Shown: positions 20,017 to 30,638, counted from the stretch's first letter. The stretch: 31,292 nucleotides of DNA from Dissophora ornata (GCA_025201705.1 MU616928.1:1-31292); one strand, 5' to 3'. The notes: generated by a model not told the origin, from the letters alone. Numbers and translations: made by a program.

Positions 20017-21944
20017 TTACAGGATGCCGCTGTCCTTCAATGCGTTTTGCAAAATGGTCTCCTTTACAGCTGCAAATACAAGTCTACGAACGAAGGTAAG
20101 AAGAAGTTTTTGTTAGTATTGACCTTGTTCATTTTTGATCGCATTACGTTGCTCTTCGATGTAATGACCCGATCAAATATCAACTTACCGGATCTAGAGT
20201 GGAAGAAAAAAAAAGGGCGCGGATCAAATTATGAAACGAAAGGACGAGGGATGAAACTAGGAGTTAGTACAAGGAGACTATAGCGGACGATTACCACGTC
20301 TGAATCTTTACTGTCTTAATGACATACATTCAAAGTGTCGGTAGCCTGGGTCATGCTATGAAGGGGCAGCAGAGCATAAAAAAAAGCAAAAAAAAACAGG
20401 TTAGTATCAAACCACCAAAAAAAAAAAAAAAACGGCGCGTGCAAACACACATGATTGCCCCTTTTCCAGGGACGTACTGTGGGTATATGTGAAGCCGTGC
20501 TCGGTTTGTTTGCGTGAAACGCCAGAGAATATATTTTGCTGCTTTGCTGATATCGGGGCCACCTAGAGAAAAGGAAGAGGTGGAAAAAAAAAGATCAATA
20601 TTGAGCCGATTTGCGTCCTGATCGATCGTAAAGATCTTAATCGTCCCTTTGATCCCGCCTTCACTTGCCTGTGTAATCTGGGAAGTATCTCTCCAACGGC
20701 ACTTTTGGCAATTTGGCTGCGAACAAGTCAATCTTGTTCATGAACAGAATGATTGATGTACGCAAGAACCAGCGACTGTTGATAACCGACTCAAATAGCA
20801 CCAGACTTTCGGCCATTCGATTCTATCAAAGAGTTCAGATAATAATCATAGTTCCCACACGTTAATTCTTCAATCTCTTTCCAATCCTGAACGCGTTTTT
20901 TTTTTTTTTTTTTTTTTTTTACCTGTCCCGATTCCTCCAGTAGCACCTGGTCGTATTCACTCAGCGCCACGCAAAAGATGATGGATGTGACAGCCTCAAA
21001 GCAATGGATCCATTTCTTTCGTTCCGATCGTTGACCGCCCACATCAAACATGCTATTTGTAAACAGAAAGGAGGGAGGTGATGAGAAATGATGGAATAAA
21101 AAATAGCCGATGACGCGGCCTGTGGGAAGACTTACTGTATGCTTAACTGTCCCATGTTAAACCTTGTTTCTGAGATTCCTGTGGTCTTGGAGCGAGCTCT
21201 AAGAACATCCTGTACGCTCGGTGTGTAGTCTTCTGCACCCAGACGCCGTACTTGGCTAAAAAAGCTGTAAAGTCGTCATAGTCCAGTAAATTTTGCTGTT
21301 AGCCGCTTGCCGCCACAGACTATGGCCACTCTCGCGTGCATGTGTATATACACGTGTGCATGTATGTCGGAGGGAAAAAAACGTACTAGGGCGCGGAGTC
21401 CATCATATAGAATTCACTCGATCGCTCCATGCAGGTGGCTGTATTAGGGTCGCGGTACAAGGAATCAATCGCGTTGACAATGTCGGCACTCAACGTGAAG
21501 TAGGCATCCGCTTCCACGCGATAGTTTAGAATGTAGTCTGCGTTGGCCTTGTTATCGGGCAGGGTCGGCTCCAGACGTAGCTTTTCCATAGCTAGCACCA
21601 ATGCTTGTGCAGAGTCAATCAGGTTCTTGTACACTGTCAACTTGTATGTCGCCAATTCTTCTGTGCTATAGCCCCCTTGATGAATGACCTTCATCTGCTT
21701 TACGATCGTTGACTTGCCAGACTCTCCGCTCCCTAAGGCGAGGGGAAGATGTGGGGCAAGATATCAGTATTTGGCTAGTTACCGAGATGAGGATAGAGTT
21801 GCATTAACACCTCCACAGGTTCTTACCTAGTAGAAGGATCTTGCATTCTTTCTTGAGTCGTCGGTTGTCCTCCTCCAGACCTCGGTCAATGGTCTGGCTG
21901 ATCTCCTTCTGCTCCTTTTCCTCGGCAGATAGACATAGACCCAT
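20017..21944 (-). CDS. heterotrimeric G-protein alpha subunit (9 exons, 353 aa)
   Basis: GTPase relaying seven-helix receptor signals at the plasma membrane. Exons: 21827-21944, 21387-21732, 21136-21264, 20923-21052, 20669-20822, 20478-20562, 20328-20355, 20189-20193 (5 nt) and 20017-20083. Together they give 353 residues, the normal length (human Galpha-i1 is 354). Gly2 (MGLCLS) is a myristoylation site and Cys4 a palmitoylation site. Motifs are the P-loop GSGESGKST at 40-48, switch I RSKTTG with Arg179 and Thr182, switch [14 protein letters not shown] with catalytic Gln205, NKID at 270-273, and TQATDT then AAVKETILQ near the end. The C-terminus LKDSGIL lacks the -4 Cys, so it should be pertussis-toxin insensitive. 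The intron after exon 5 has a GC donor, and exon 8 is a 5-nt microexon. Both are required for frame and family sequence. Confidence 0.96.
20189..20193 (-). other. 5-nt microexon (exon 8) of the G-alpha gene
   Basis: The sequence ATCCG lies between a strong acceptor (T/C-rich tract, then CTCTAG) and a strong donor (GTAAGT). It supplies Ile and two bases of Arg in the family motif N-I-R-L-V-F-A-A-V. Without it, exons 7 and 9 cannot be joined in frame. The flanking introns are 134 and 105 nt. Confidence 0.9.
20896..20920 (-). repeat. 25-base homopolymer next to a G-alpha donor site
   Basis: An uninterrupted T25 on the plus strand, reading A25 on the coding strand. It starts immediately after the GT of the intron 4 donor (exon end 20923). 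Confidence 0.95.
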
Positions 21945-23091
21945 GACGCAGATTATGCTATGAAACTGGATGCGACCGGCGGGGGAGAAGGGTGGATGGA
22001 TGGGCGGGCGAGGAGCAGGGTTGATGTGTAGGAGTGATTAAAACGGTGGCAGTAAAAGGAGGTGAGGGGAATAAGGCGGGCCTGTCCAAGCCAGGATTGG
22101 GCTTGACTGAGCACGAAAAAGGAAACAAAAGACGCTTCGCGCGGGTAATATCGAGTGTTGTAGATGGGTCGCTTGTGGATGCGCAATTTGAGGGTGGTGA
22201 TGGGATCGGCGGCTTAGAGAGGATGAGTGGTTGTTGATGTGGGTTGTGCGGAGGGATGGCGAAAGAGGGGGCTGTTCGGTTGGATGGAAGGCAACGTGGG
22301 ATGTGCCAATATTAGCGTTCTGGTGGTAAACGGGAAAAAAGACAAGATTCCGCAAGAACGTGTTTGGGTTATGTCGTTGGGCGGGGTGTGACAGTATGGT
22401 GCAGCAGAGGGATTTAGGATGGACAAGAGGCGAGAGTCCAGCGATTAGAAGGTCGATGGCGAGTGGATGAGGATGGATGAGGACGGATTAGATGGATGGC
22501 AGAGATGGGGAGAATGGAATGGAAGAATGGAATGGGATGGATACGACAAGGATTATCGAGTACATGTATTGTCAGAGGCGGTGAGAGAACGAACAAACAG
22601 AACAGAGGAGAGGGAGGGGCGGAAGGAGGAAGAAAGAGAAGAGAGAGAAGGGTGCGTGAGTGAAGCAAAGTGCGTGAGCGCAGGGAGCGCAAATTTTTTT
22701 TCTTGTGGACCACAACCGACAGACACGGCGACATACATGTCCATACATTATCCAACTCAGTCCAATTCAGTCCGATTCAACGGAGCGTGTGCTGCATGCC
22801 ATGTTACCACCATGCGATGCGGCACACGCGGCTGGGCGGGGAGAGGGTTTGCCGGGTGGTGTGGAGGGACACCTGTTCTCAAAGATTTTGTATTCTTGCT
22901 GTCTCTCTGTCTCTGTCCGGGACCACTCTTTCCCTTCCCTGCATACTCTTGTCATTCTCTTGAATCAACCATCCCTCATTCCCTTCCCCCAATCACCACA
23001 TCAACACCTCGCCTCTTCGCGCGACAGGAACATCAGCAACAAGAATTATCCTCCTCCCCAGCACGACGCCTATCAAAGCTAGTCATCCACC
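21945..23091. other. intergenic region upstream of the G-alpha gene
   Basis: Holds the G-alpha promoter on the left and the leader of the candidate small gene on the right. It is rich in G/A repeats on the plus strand. Frames here are open mainly because of repeats. No gene is called. Confidence 0.5.
22455..22545 (+). repeat. degenerate GGATG / GGAATG repeat array
   Basis: About 90 bases built of GGATGGATGA, GGATTAGATGG and GGAATGG units. The unit length varies between 4 and 7. It resembles an old, diverged minisatellite and lies ~500 nt upstream of the G-alpha start codon. Confidence 0.7.
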
Positions 23092-23297
23092 ATGGCCGGT
23101 TTGGTGACGAGACTAATAAACAGGGACACCCAGCGGGAAAGAGAGGTAAGAGAATGGATGCAGGCAGAAGAAGAAAAACGTTCTTGCCGGTACGACAAAG
23201 CTTCCTTACTCAGTCAGGAAGAGTGACATTGCAGCGAATGCTACGAAAAGAGTTCGATGAAGAGGCAGCGCAAAAGAGACGAGAGCGTCGTAAATGA
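23092..23297 (+). CDS. possible very small gene (2 exons, 45 aa)
   Basis: ATG in a good context (CACCATGG) opens MAGLVTRLINRDTQRERE. A GTAAGA donor at 23146 and a CTCAG acceptor at 23213 (68-nt intron) join it in frame to exon 2 (23214-23297), which ends FDEEAAQKRRERRK. This gives a highly charged 45-aa peptide. An alternative acceptor GCAG at 23231 keeps the same frame. Read without splicing, the frame gives a different 44-aa ending and stops at 23226. I do not recognise a family. Exon 2 is also overlapped by an antisense frame. Low confidence, but the splice signals and start context are good. Confidence 0.35.
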
Positions 23298-23437
23298 ATG
23301 ACCCGGGGCATGATGGGACAGGAACGCTGTGCTGATGGTCCACCATTTCAAACCAAGGAACGGGAGAAAGGCACCAGCTGCAGTAGAACGCCGAGCTAAA
23401 AAAGACGGGAAACAGGCGTTGCCGAAACTCGAAACCT

Positions 23438-23461
23438 AAGAAAGAAAGAAAGAAAGAAAGG
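23438..23461 (+). repeat. (AAGA)n microsatellite
   Basis: Six near-perfect AAGA units between the candidate small gene and XPA. Confidence 0.9.
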
Positions 23462-24187
23462 TGGGCGAATGAGGAGGTCAGGAGAAGGATTCCAAGAACG
23501 AAATAAAACAAATGCGAGAGCAATGACGACCGGGTATTTACTCTTGCTCCTTGGGAACGTCCAACTCTATTACCCAGAATGTGATCCTTGGCCATCAACG
23601 AATCGATCGATGGATCCATAATAGAATCTAGACTCTGATGTAGATGGAGGCGGTTAACGCGATGGTGTGTATTATCACGAGCAACCGAGTAGCTGAGCAA
23701 CCGAGATGAGCAAAGCACATGCGATATTCTGGATAGAGTGAAAGAGCGATGCGAGAGAGAGAGGGAGGGAGAGAGAGAGAGTGATGCGCTTTGAGTTGCT
23801 TGCCCATGCCCCCATATTCCTCCTCTACACCCTTATTCTGCGCCACCATTCTACTGCAGCCCTTCTAACGGCAAGCCTGTGCGTACTTTCCTCCCCTTTT
23901 TTTGTTCTTCTGCCCGAAGCGAGTCAGTGCACGGGCCGAGTGACTGTGAAAGCGTTTTAGCTTCTGTTGGTCACCCATCACCATCACTTGTTCCGCTTGA
24001 ACTTGCAATTCAATCGCCATCCTTCTTGCTCAACCTCGCTATTTGTACTGTCAGCCCACTTTACTTGCCTTGATTAAACTACTTTTGTCTGTTACATTCC
24101 CAACCCTTCACGGCCACACGCGCTGAGGACGCATTCGACAAATTCGACAATTACGCCACCAATTTTCAACACTCAATCAAACACTTC
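23462..24187. other. XPA upstream region
   Basis: Between the candidate small gene and XPA. Besides the GA repeat it contains a CT/T-rich stretch around 23890-24060 that fits a promoter and leader. A minus-strand open frame crosses the left half (see findings) and is not called. Confidence 0.5.
23752..23781 (+). repeat. (GA)n purine repeat
   Basis: GA dinucleotides interrupted by GGGAGGG, about 400 nt upstream of the XPA start codon. Confidence 0.9.
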
Positions 24188-25448
24188 ATGAGTGATCTGG
24201 AGGCCGACACCTCAAAGACGACAGCAGAGGCAGCCTCAACGAGGCAGCTCGCGGACCAAAGCTCGGTTTCTCCAACTTCAAATAGAGAGACCACCTCTTC
24301 ACATTCGAATTCCGCCCCTTCAATTGCTCATGAGGAGGCAGTAGGCAGGCCTGTTGCTCGGAATGAACTACCGCCAGAAGCCCAGGCCAAGATCGAGAGA
24401 AACCGACTTGCTGCTTTGGAGAGGAGGGCGAAAACTTTGAGGAGACTCGAATCTGAACGGGCGATTGATCTGGAGTTTGAAGGCGACAGCGGTGGCGGCG
24501 GGTTCATAGGCATAGAAGGTGAAAGCAGTGGCTCTGGACGAATGTCCACGGCAGCATTCATTGAGAAGAATGCGCAGCTTATTCACAAGGCTATGGAGGA
24601 GGTGGAGCCGTTGCCGAAGAATGGATGGACAAAGTTTTATGACTACGATTTGTCGAAAATGAAGGACACAAGGGCCGGCTTTATTCAGGAGCTAAATGAG
24701 AAGGATGCAATAGGATCCAATGAAAATGCTGAGGATGAAAATTCTCGAAAGAGGAAATGGCAACCATCTATCGCACAACCGGATCCCTGTGAGTAGCAGT
24801 TGTCATTTTCAGTAACGAGGAGCGTACTGTCCTGAATGTACCCGCTACTAACGCGTTACTGTCTCTACCTCTATTCCTTGCGTTCTAGCCATCTTTCTCG
24901 GTGCAGAGGATAATTACGAATGCCAGGACTGCACCTCAGTTGATGTCGACTTCCAGCTTCTTCGCCACTTTCATGTTCCGGTCTGCATCGGCTGCAGAGA
25001 CACCCAACCGGAGAGATACTCGCTTTTGACAAAGACAGAGTGTCGCATGGACTACCTCTTGACCGATCCAGAGCTGCGCGACACAGAGCTGTTCCCGTTC
25101 TGGGAGAGGCCCAACCCAAGGAAATCTACCTGGAACAACATGATGCTTTATCTTCGCTGCCAGGTGGAAGAATTTGCCTTCAAGAAGTGGGGTGGACCCG
25201 AGGGGCTGGATCGAGAGTTTGAGAAACGCGAGAGGGACAAGGAGGCTAGAAAGGAGATCAAGTTCAAGAAGGAGCTTCGGGATCTGAGAAACAAGACAAG
25301 GACGTCAGTTTGGCAAGACAAAAGGACGAAGCAGAGAGCCAAGGTTCATAAGCACGATTTTGGAACAGCTCTAGTCGATCCCGAGTCGGGGGCTTCGGTT
25401 CAAACGTGTATCGAGTGCGGGATTCAGGTTGAATGTGAAGAATTTTAA
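24188..25448 (+). CDS. RAD14: DNA damage recognition protein XPA / RAD14 (2 exons, 386 aa)
   Basis: Nucleotide excision repair scaffold that binds kinked DNA, RPA, TFIIH and ERCC1. Exon 1 (24188-24788) and exon 2 (24889-25448) join through a GTGAGT...TAG intron. The N-terminus is a disordered Ser/Thr-rich stretch, then a basic RNRLAALERRAKTLRRLE helix. The zinc finger has the exact family spacing C-X2-C-X17-C-X2-C, at Cys212, 215, 233 and 236. It is followed by the DNA-binding core: LLTKTECRMDYLLTDPEL, then LPFWERPNP-like PFWERPNPRKSTWNNMMLY, then a long basic helix. The C-terminus has the typical HKHDFG and CIECG-VECEEF, the TFIIH-contact region. The length exceeds human XPA (273 aa) because of the N-terminal extension. 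Codon use is ordinary, so expression is probably low. It is tail-to-tail with FES1. Confidence 0.97.
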
Positions 25449-25461
25449 TGCTAAATGAATA

Positions 25462-25467
25462 TTTATT
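25462..25467 (-). terminator. poly(A) signal AATAAA of FES1, inside the XPA 3' end
   Basis: Minus-strand AATAAA lies 57 nt past the FES1 stop, only 14 nt beyond the XPA stop. On the plus strand the adjacent ATTAAA could serve XPA. The two 3' ends therefore overlap. Confidence 0.5.
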
Positions 25468-25523
25468 AAATGCAGAAAAACTATTGTGTATATCTTTGGG
25501 GATGCAAGTGGGTTCGTTGAATT

Positions 25524-26825
25524 TTATGCCGTCTTCTTGTCAAGATCCGCCCACGCCTCCGAGTCCAGGATGTGCTGCGAATATTTTTCTTTAGCTTCCA
25601 GCACCTTGGGATGGAGCAGCGCAAGTGTGGCAGGGTGGACAGGGAACGAGGCAACATCCAAAAAGGTCCTCAGAGTCACTAACGACTTTTCAACCAAGTC
25701 TTCGTCATCCATATGCTGGCTCAAAATTGAATGGAGAGCATGAAGGAAATCTAGTTCGGCCAAAGTGGCGCTGCTCTCGGGATCCTGAATAAGGAGAGTG
25801 TTGATGAAGAAGATCGTTTTGCGAAGCAAAGACATATCTACCAGTGATCAGTGAGGAGAGCGGGTTAGATGACATGTGCCTGCGAGAATAATCCAAGTCT
25901 CATAGTATAACAGCTTTGTGTATGCTTACCAGTCTCGGTCTTCAAAAGCGTGACCAGGGTCTTGTAACCATCCAAGTTCTTAAACTCCAACAATGCAGGC
26001 TCGAAGTGCTTGACAGCTCCAGACAGGGCATAGATGGCTTTGGCGCGGACATAAGTCTCTGAGTCTGACAACAGGTCGATCACTGGCGACAGGCCCTTCT
26101 CTTTCAGGAACTAGCGTATAGAACACAATGGAACAAATGGAATTAGTCACTGGGCGCAGTATCACGTTCTTTTCCAGAAAGGTAAAGGGCCGACAGAAGT
26201 TCGTCCCTCTGGCGCGCATGTCGGAAATACATACAGCAGCTTGTGCCTTGGGGTTATTTTGAGTAGCAGTTCCGCAAACCCATGCCGCCTGTTCTCTGAA
26301 TTTGGGGTCGTTGTTCTTCAACTCTTCCAGAATTGGTGGCCACATCTTCATGTTTTCCATATCTGTTACATGTGTGAGGTGGAAAAATAAATGTCAGAAT
26401 ACGTAAAACAATTTCGCGATAAACATGTTTCATTGGGGGGGGGGGCACGGCGATCAACGTACTGCAAGCATTATCGATCTGCTGGATTAGCATCTCAAAG
26501 TCTTCCCATGCCAACTCCTTTTCATCATTTGTTGCCTGAGGACTCTTGATGACAGTCAACGCCTCGAGCATCATCTGCGACTCGCTCTTTCCTAGGATGG
26601 TATCGATAAGCCCTGGGTCCTTTTGTCAATAAAAGAGAGGTATAAGTAAGGCGCCAATTCTTGTTTCAAAGTATAGATCGCTAGATCGCGCTATCAGAAA
26701 GAAGTTCTTACCAGCTTCCCGAGGGGCTTTTTGGGTACTTCAGAGGCGGAGGCATCTTCTTTCTCGGTGGCCTGGTTAATAATGGACCACTTCAGAAGTT
26801 CGTTTAATGACTTTTGTTGGGACAT
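25524..26825 (-). CDS. FES1: Hsp70 nucleotide exchange factor FES1 / HspBP1 type (5 exons, 297 aa)
   Basis: Releases ADP from cytosolic Hsp70 (Ssa-type) and thereby its substrate. Exons 26712-26825, 26463-26619, 26235-26362, 25930-26110 and 25524-25837 join in frame to 297 residues (yeast Fes1 is 290). The N-terminus SLNELLKWSI is the family signature and is followed by an Armadillo-repeat body: LENIDNA-type DNACNMENMKMWPPILE, FREQAAWVCGTATQNNPKAQ, VRAKAIYALSGAVKH and TIFFINTLL. The Gln-Asn-Asn-Pro loop is conserved in the family. No signal peptide, so a cytosolic location is inferred. Introns fall between repeat helices. A G11 run (C on the coding strand) lies in intron 2 at 26435-26445. Confidence 0.96.
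26435..26445 (+). repeat. G11 homopolymer in FES1 intron 2
   Basis: Eleven G on the plus strand (C11 on the coding strand) within the intron between exons 2 and 3 of FES1. Confidence 0.9.
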
Positions 26826-27630
26826 GCTGGACTGGGGTATTGTTTGTGAGGTAATGAATGAAGAAAGAATGAATGGAATTGCATGGAAAGTAATAAAACA
26901 ATAAGCAACAATAAGCGTGACTGCATGCAGAAAGACTTGCATCACATGATTTGAGGCGCAACACCATCGCACGGGCCATGTCTCTTTGTGGTACGTTGCT
27001 GTGCGGTAGCTCCACACAGCATTCTCTGAAGCGACTGGTTACAATGGATGTCTTTACTACTCACATGCTGGATGACTGCCATCCCTGGACGCGTCTTTTC
27101 TGGTTTCCTTTTGATGGATACACGACGAAAACTACTCCAGAGTCGTTTTTTTTTTTTTTTTTGGAAAAGAACATCTCCCGTACCCTTACTGGAAACCAAC
27201 CTTGAATAAAGATCTGACTTTATCCCCTAGGACACATCCTTCACCGTTTGCACGATCCACTCGATCTACTCAAGGATGCGACGCCGTTATACAATAAGCG
27301 ACGCAGAATGCGTCCACCCCGCATTCCAAAATCTAATTAAACTGCGAAGTGTATAGTCTGTGAGAAGCATCTTTATTCTAATCCACACCGCACGCCTTTT
27401 CGACGGCTAAGACGGTGCAGAGTGACATGCACGTTGGGCTCGCATGTGTCTTGATAACCATCAATATTGACACAACGGCGTTGCCTAGCGGAACGTACAG
27501 GCAGCATGTTTTCTTCTCACTACCAATCTCCACAAGCTCTCTTTGCAACCCCACATCGACAACCCCTCTGACCTCCTCTTCTCCTATCCGTCCTCTCAGC
27601 CAACGCAGCCAACACCGCAGCATTGGCGAT
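26826..27630. other. shared upstream region of FES1 and the kinase gene
   Basis: About 800 bp between divergent starts. It contains a T18 run (27146-27163) and a CT/CA-rich leader (27520-27620) before the kinase ATG. The kinase frame is open upstream to 27415, including an in-frame ATG at 27427, but that part looks like leader sequence. No separate gene. Confidence 0.55.
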
Positions 27631-30574
27631 ATGGCTGGCCCTACAACAGCCCTGTCTGACTCTGTGTCACCACATCGTCTTAAAACGACCAACAGTCCAT
27701 ACCTTGCCCGCAGCGTATTCGCAAATGGCACAGGTAGAGCCCTGGGTTCCAATTGTACCTCCAAGGGTGAGGGCGCTCGCGACAACGGCTTCACCCCTGG
27801 CGGTCAACGTGGCACCCTCTGCATCCAAAACTATGGCAACCGCCTGCGCTCTGCATCCGAAAGTTACAATATTGCAAAGAATCTACAGGACAGAAAAGCC
27901 TGCAAGTTCAGCGCCTCGTTCTCAAATCCTTCGCTCTTGCAAGCCCCAGCCAACATTAATATCAGAATCCGCCATGCGGGGCCACGATATGGTCGATCAG
28001 TGAGCATGACCATTGATTCCCCTTCGTCAGAATCGGCAACATCCAAATCCCCTACATCCATTCACTCTGATGAATCCTGGGGCGATCAGAACGAGAGCGC
28101 GACTAGCGATAAAAGGGAAGAGCCCCAAGGCCTGGCTCCCAGCGATAGTCCTGGGTTAGTCATGTCTCGGTCCCAGCCTGAACTTTCACCACTTCAGATT
28201 GGACCCATCGCACGCAAAAACTTTCGAGAGCAGACGACAGCTATGGAAGAGGCTACAGTGTATACAGGTCAGCTTTTGACGGTCCTAGGGAAGGAAAGAG
28301 TCCGCACCATACCAGGCAACTCTTGCGAAGCACCGTTGTTGGTTTTAAATCCATTCACACCATACTCTCCTGATTTTATGGACGTCGGACTTGGAGCTGC
28401 GATCGTCCTACGTTCTGCCCACAAAGAACCCATTGACTTGAACGAGTATTGCCAGATGGTGGACGTGAGGCCCAAGGACGATGAGGATTACGACTCTGAC
28501 GAGGAGGAGGAAGTAGTAGAAGAGATGCACGGGGAGGAGAAGGAGAAGGAGAAGGAGAAGGAGGAGGAGGAGGAGGAGGTACACATCGCTGTGGCCCATG
28601 ACGAAAAGAATGGTGTAGTCCAGGAGCGTGCTCTAGTTGAGCCAACAATCCCGGGATCGGAGCCAGAGAGCGCGGCCCATCCAGACGCTGGAGTAATTAC
28701 TGTAACGATCACCGAGGTTGAGACCCTGCTGCGCACGCCAGCCACTTCGGCGGAGCAAGAACAAAGGCAGGAGTCCCCAGATACTATCGATTCTGTCTCG
28801 GATGCGTCTGAATCTGCCTCACATGGCGGCACCCCATCCACACCGATATTGGAAGAAGATCGAATTACAGAGACAGAACCAGAACCAGAGTCAGAGGCAA
28901 TTGAACAGCAATGGCGAAGCAACCGCTCGACAAGTCTTATTATTCAGCACCCGGATGACCCAACTGCAGAGCACCACACAACCTTCTGTGAGTCTCAGTC
29001 CCCGGAGAAAAGTCAACAGAGACAGAGCAGTCAGGGACGATTGAGCTCATCTGGATTGATTCCAGAAAGCGTGGGACCTTCGACTCCACTAGTTAATTCC
29101 TCCTTTGAACGCATTGGATTCCCGAGCGCTGTCACGAGAGCCATGTTTGATGCGCAGACGCCTGTGTCAGAGCATGATGCATCAATTCCGCCGCCAAGTA
29201 TCTCGGCTGATGAAAGTATGACCCTACCCACAACCACGCATCAGGGTCGACTCGCATCCCCGTCATCTTCCACGGAATTCTCACAATCTGACGGTATCCG
29301 GAGCAAGAAGCCGGCCAGGATAGACACAAATCATCCACTGGTAGTAGATGCATCAAAGCCGATATCGAAGGCATCTGACAGGAATTATTTCCTGATGAAG
29401 TATGGGAGGAACAAGTCCACGTTATTCAAGAGCAACGGCGAGGAGGAGCAGGTGATCTCCTCCAAGGTTTCGCGATCCGGCAAGCTCTTTGCGACGAGGA
29501 TCAAGACTATTGCAGTCTTCGAGTACAACACGTCAAAAAAGCTGGGCAAGGGGAACTTTGGTATTGTGTATCAGGGCAAGAGGATCAACGAGGAACTTGA
29601 AGTTGCCATCAAGAAGATCACGCGGAAACTCCCTGGAGAGATCGAGAAGCTGGGCTTGGTCCAGAGAGAGATGAGGGTCTGCAGGCTTTTCAACAACAAT
29701 GTAAGATGTTTTTAAATGCGGGGACTCTGCACTACAATGCTCTGAAGACTGACTTTGCTCTCTAATTTACTTTCATGTTGTCTAGACAGGAATCATACCG
29801 CTGTTGGATATCATCACTACCAACAAGCACCACTACTTGGTGTTCGAGAAAGCTGAAGGAGATTTGGCGGAGATGCTTAGGACCCGGTGCAAGGACTTAC
29901 TCTCCAACAGAGACTCGAGCCAGCAGCCGCCGTCTCCCTCTTCTTCGCTCGGTACCATTTTTAGTATCCAGGAGATCCGTTCCATCATGCGTACTGTCGT
30001 TTTAGGTGCTCAGGCCTTACACAAGGAGGGCTATAGCCACAAGGACATTAAACCCGCTAATATCCTCTTCCGGGAGGGCCAAGGCCTGCTTTGCGATTTC
30101 GGACTTTGCAGTAAAGTCGACGAGCTCCCTCAGAACCAATTCTTTGGTACTCAGGACTATGCCAGCCCCGAGGCTCGACGAGTCGGAGGTCAACGCAGAT
30201 GTGACTATATCCAGGGTGACGTGTACAGCCTCGGCGCTGTCCTGTATGAGCTCGCGACGGGTTCTGTGCTTTCGAAGGTGATCGGTCAAGGATTGAACTG
30301 GCAAAAGGTTGCCTTCTTTGGCGGCTGGAGCTTTAGCGAGCTACTGCAGGGAATGGTCAACGACATTGAGAAGCGCTGGGATATTGACCAAGTCGTGGCT
30401 AGTCGATTCTGGGACGAGTCACCTTCAGCTGTGCCATCATCATGCTCCCCATGCCCTAGCAGCGCGTTTGGTGCCGAGACGGGGCCACGACAAGTCAACC
30501 CAGCTGAGATTGACTTGCCTATCACCCCGATGACATCGAAAACGCCTACAGACGAAGGAACATTTCCAGAGTAG
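27631..30574 (+). CDS. protein kinase with long disordered N-terminus, HKD motif (2 exons, 952 aa)
   Basis: Exon 1 (27631-29700) and exon 2 (29786-30574) join through a GTAAGA...TAG intron after the Asn-Asn-Asn of the alphaC-beta4 region. Residues 1-~600 are disordered Ser/Thr/Pro/Glu-rich sequence, with an acidic/basic EK tract at ~289-316. The kinase domain (about 632-880) has the glycine loop LGKGNFGIVYQG, Lys661 in VAIKK, HKDIKPANILF with Asp777, DFG at 794-796, and GTQDYASPEARR in the activation segment. All catalytic residues are present, but the usual HRD Arg is Lys, so it is a Ser/Thr kinase without the standard RD pocket. The C-terminal ~80 residues are Ser/Pro-rich. I cannot place it in a named family. 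ATG 27631 was chosen because upstream sequence looks like a leader; ATG 27427 would add 68 residues. Confidence 0.88.
28498..28578 (+). repeat. GAG/AAG trinucleotide tract coding Glu/Lys in the kinase
   Basis: GAGGAGGAG and GAGAAG units within the coding frame encode an acidic tract with Glu-Lys alternation (residues ~289-316). Likely length-variable between strains. Confidence 0.85.
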
Positions 30575-30638
30575 CATTGGGAGGCTGCATTCCGAGTGAC
30601 ATGAAGTGTAGACGGTAAATCGTTCAGCTAATTGATAA

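Noticed and set aside
20881..20922. Poly-T stretch as a poly(A) tail of a retrocopy or a Pol III terminator
   Set aside because: It lies inside a G-alpha intron directly at the donor, with no tRNA-like or retrocopied sequence upstream.
22467..23297. 276-codon plus-strand frame across the GGATG repeats
   Set aside because: The frame is held open by repeats and GC-rich sequence. Only its last 28 codons have any support, as exon 2 of the small candidate gene.
27415..27630. Upstream extension of the kinase frame
   Set aside because: The sequence is CT/CA-rich like a leader and low in bias. ATG 27631 is the likelier start, though ATG 27427 cannot be excluded.
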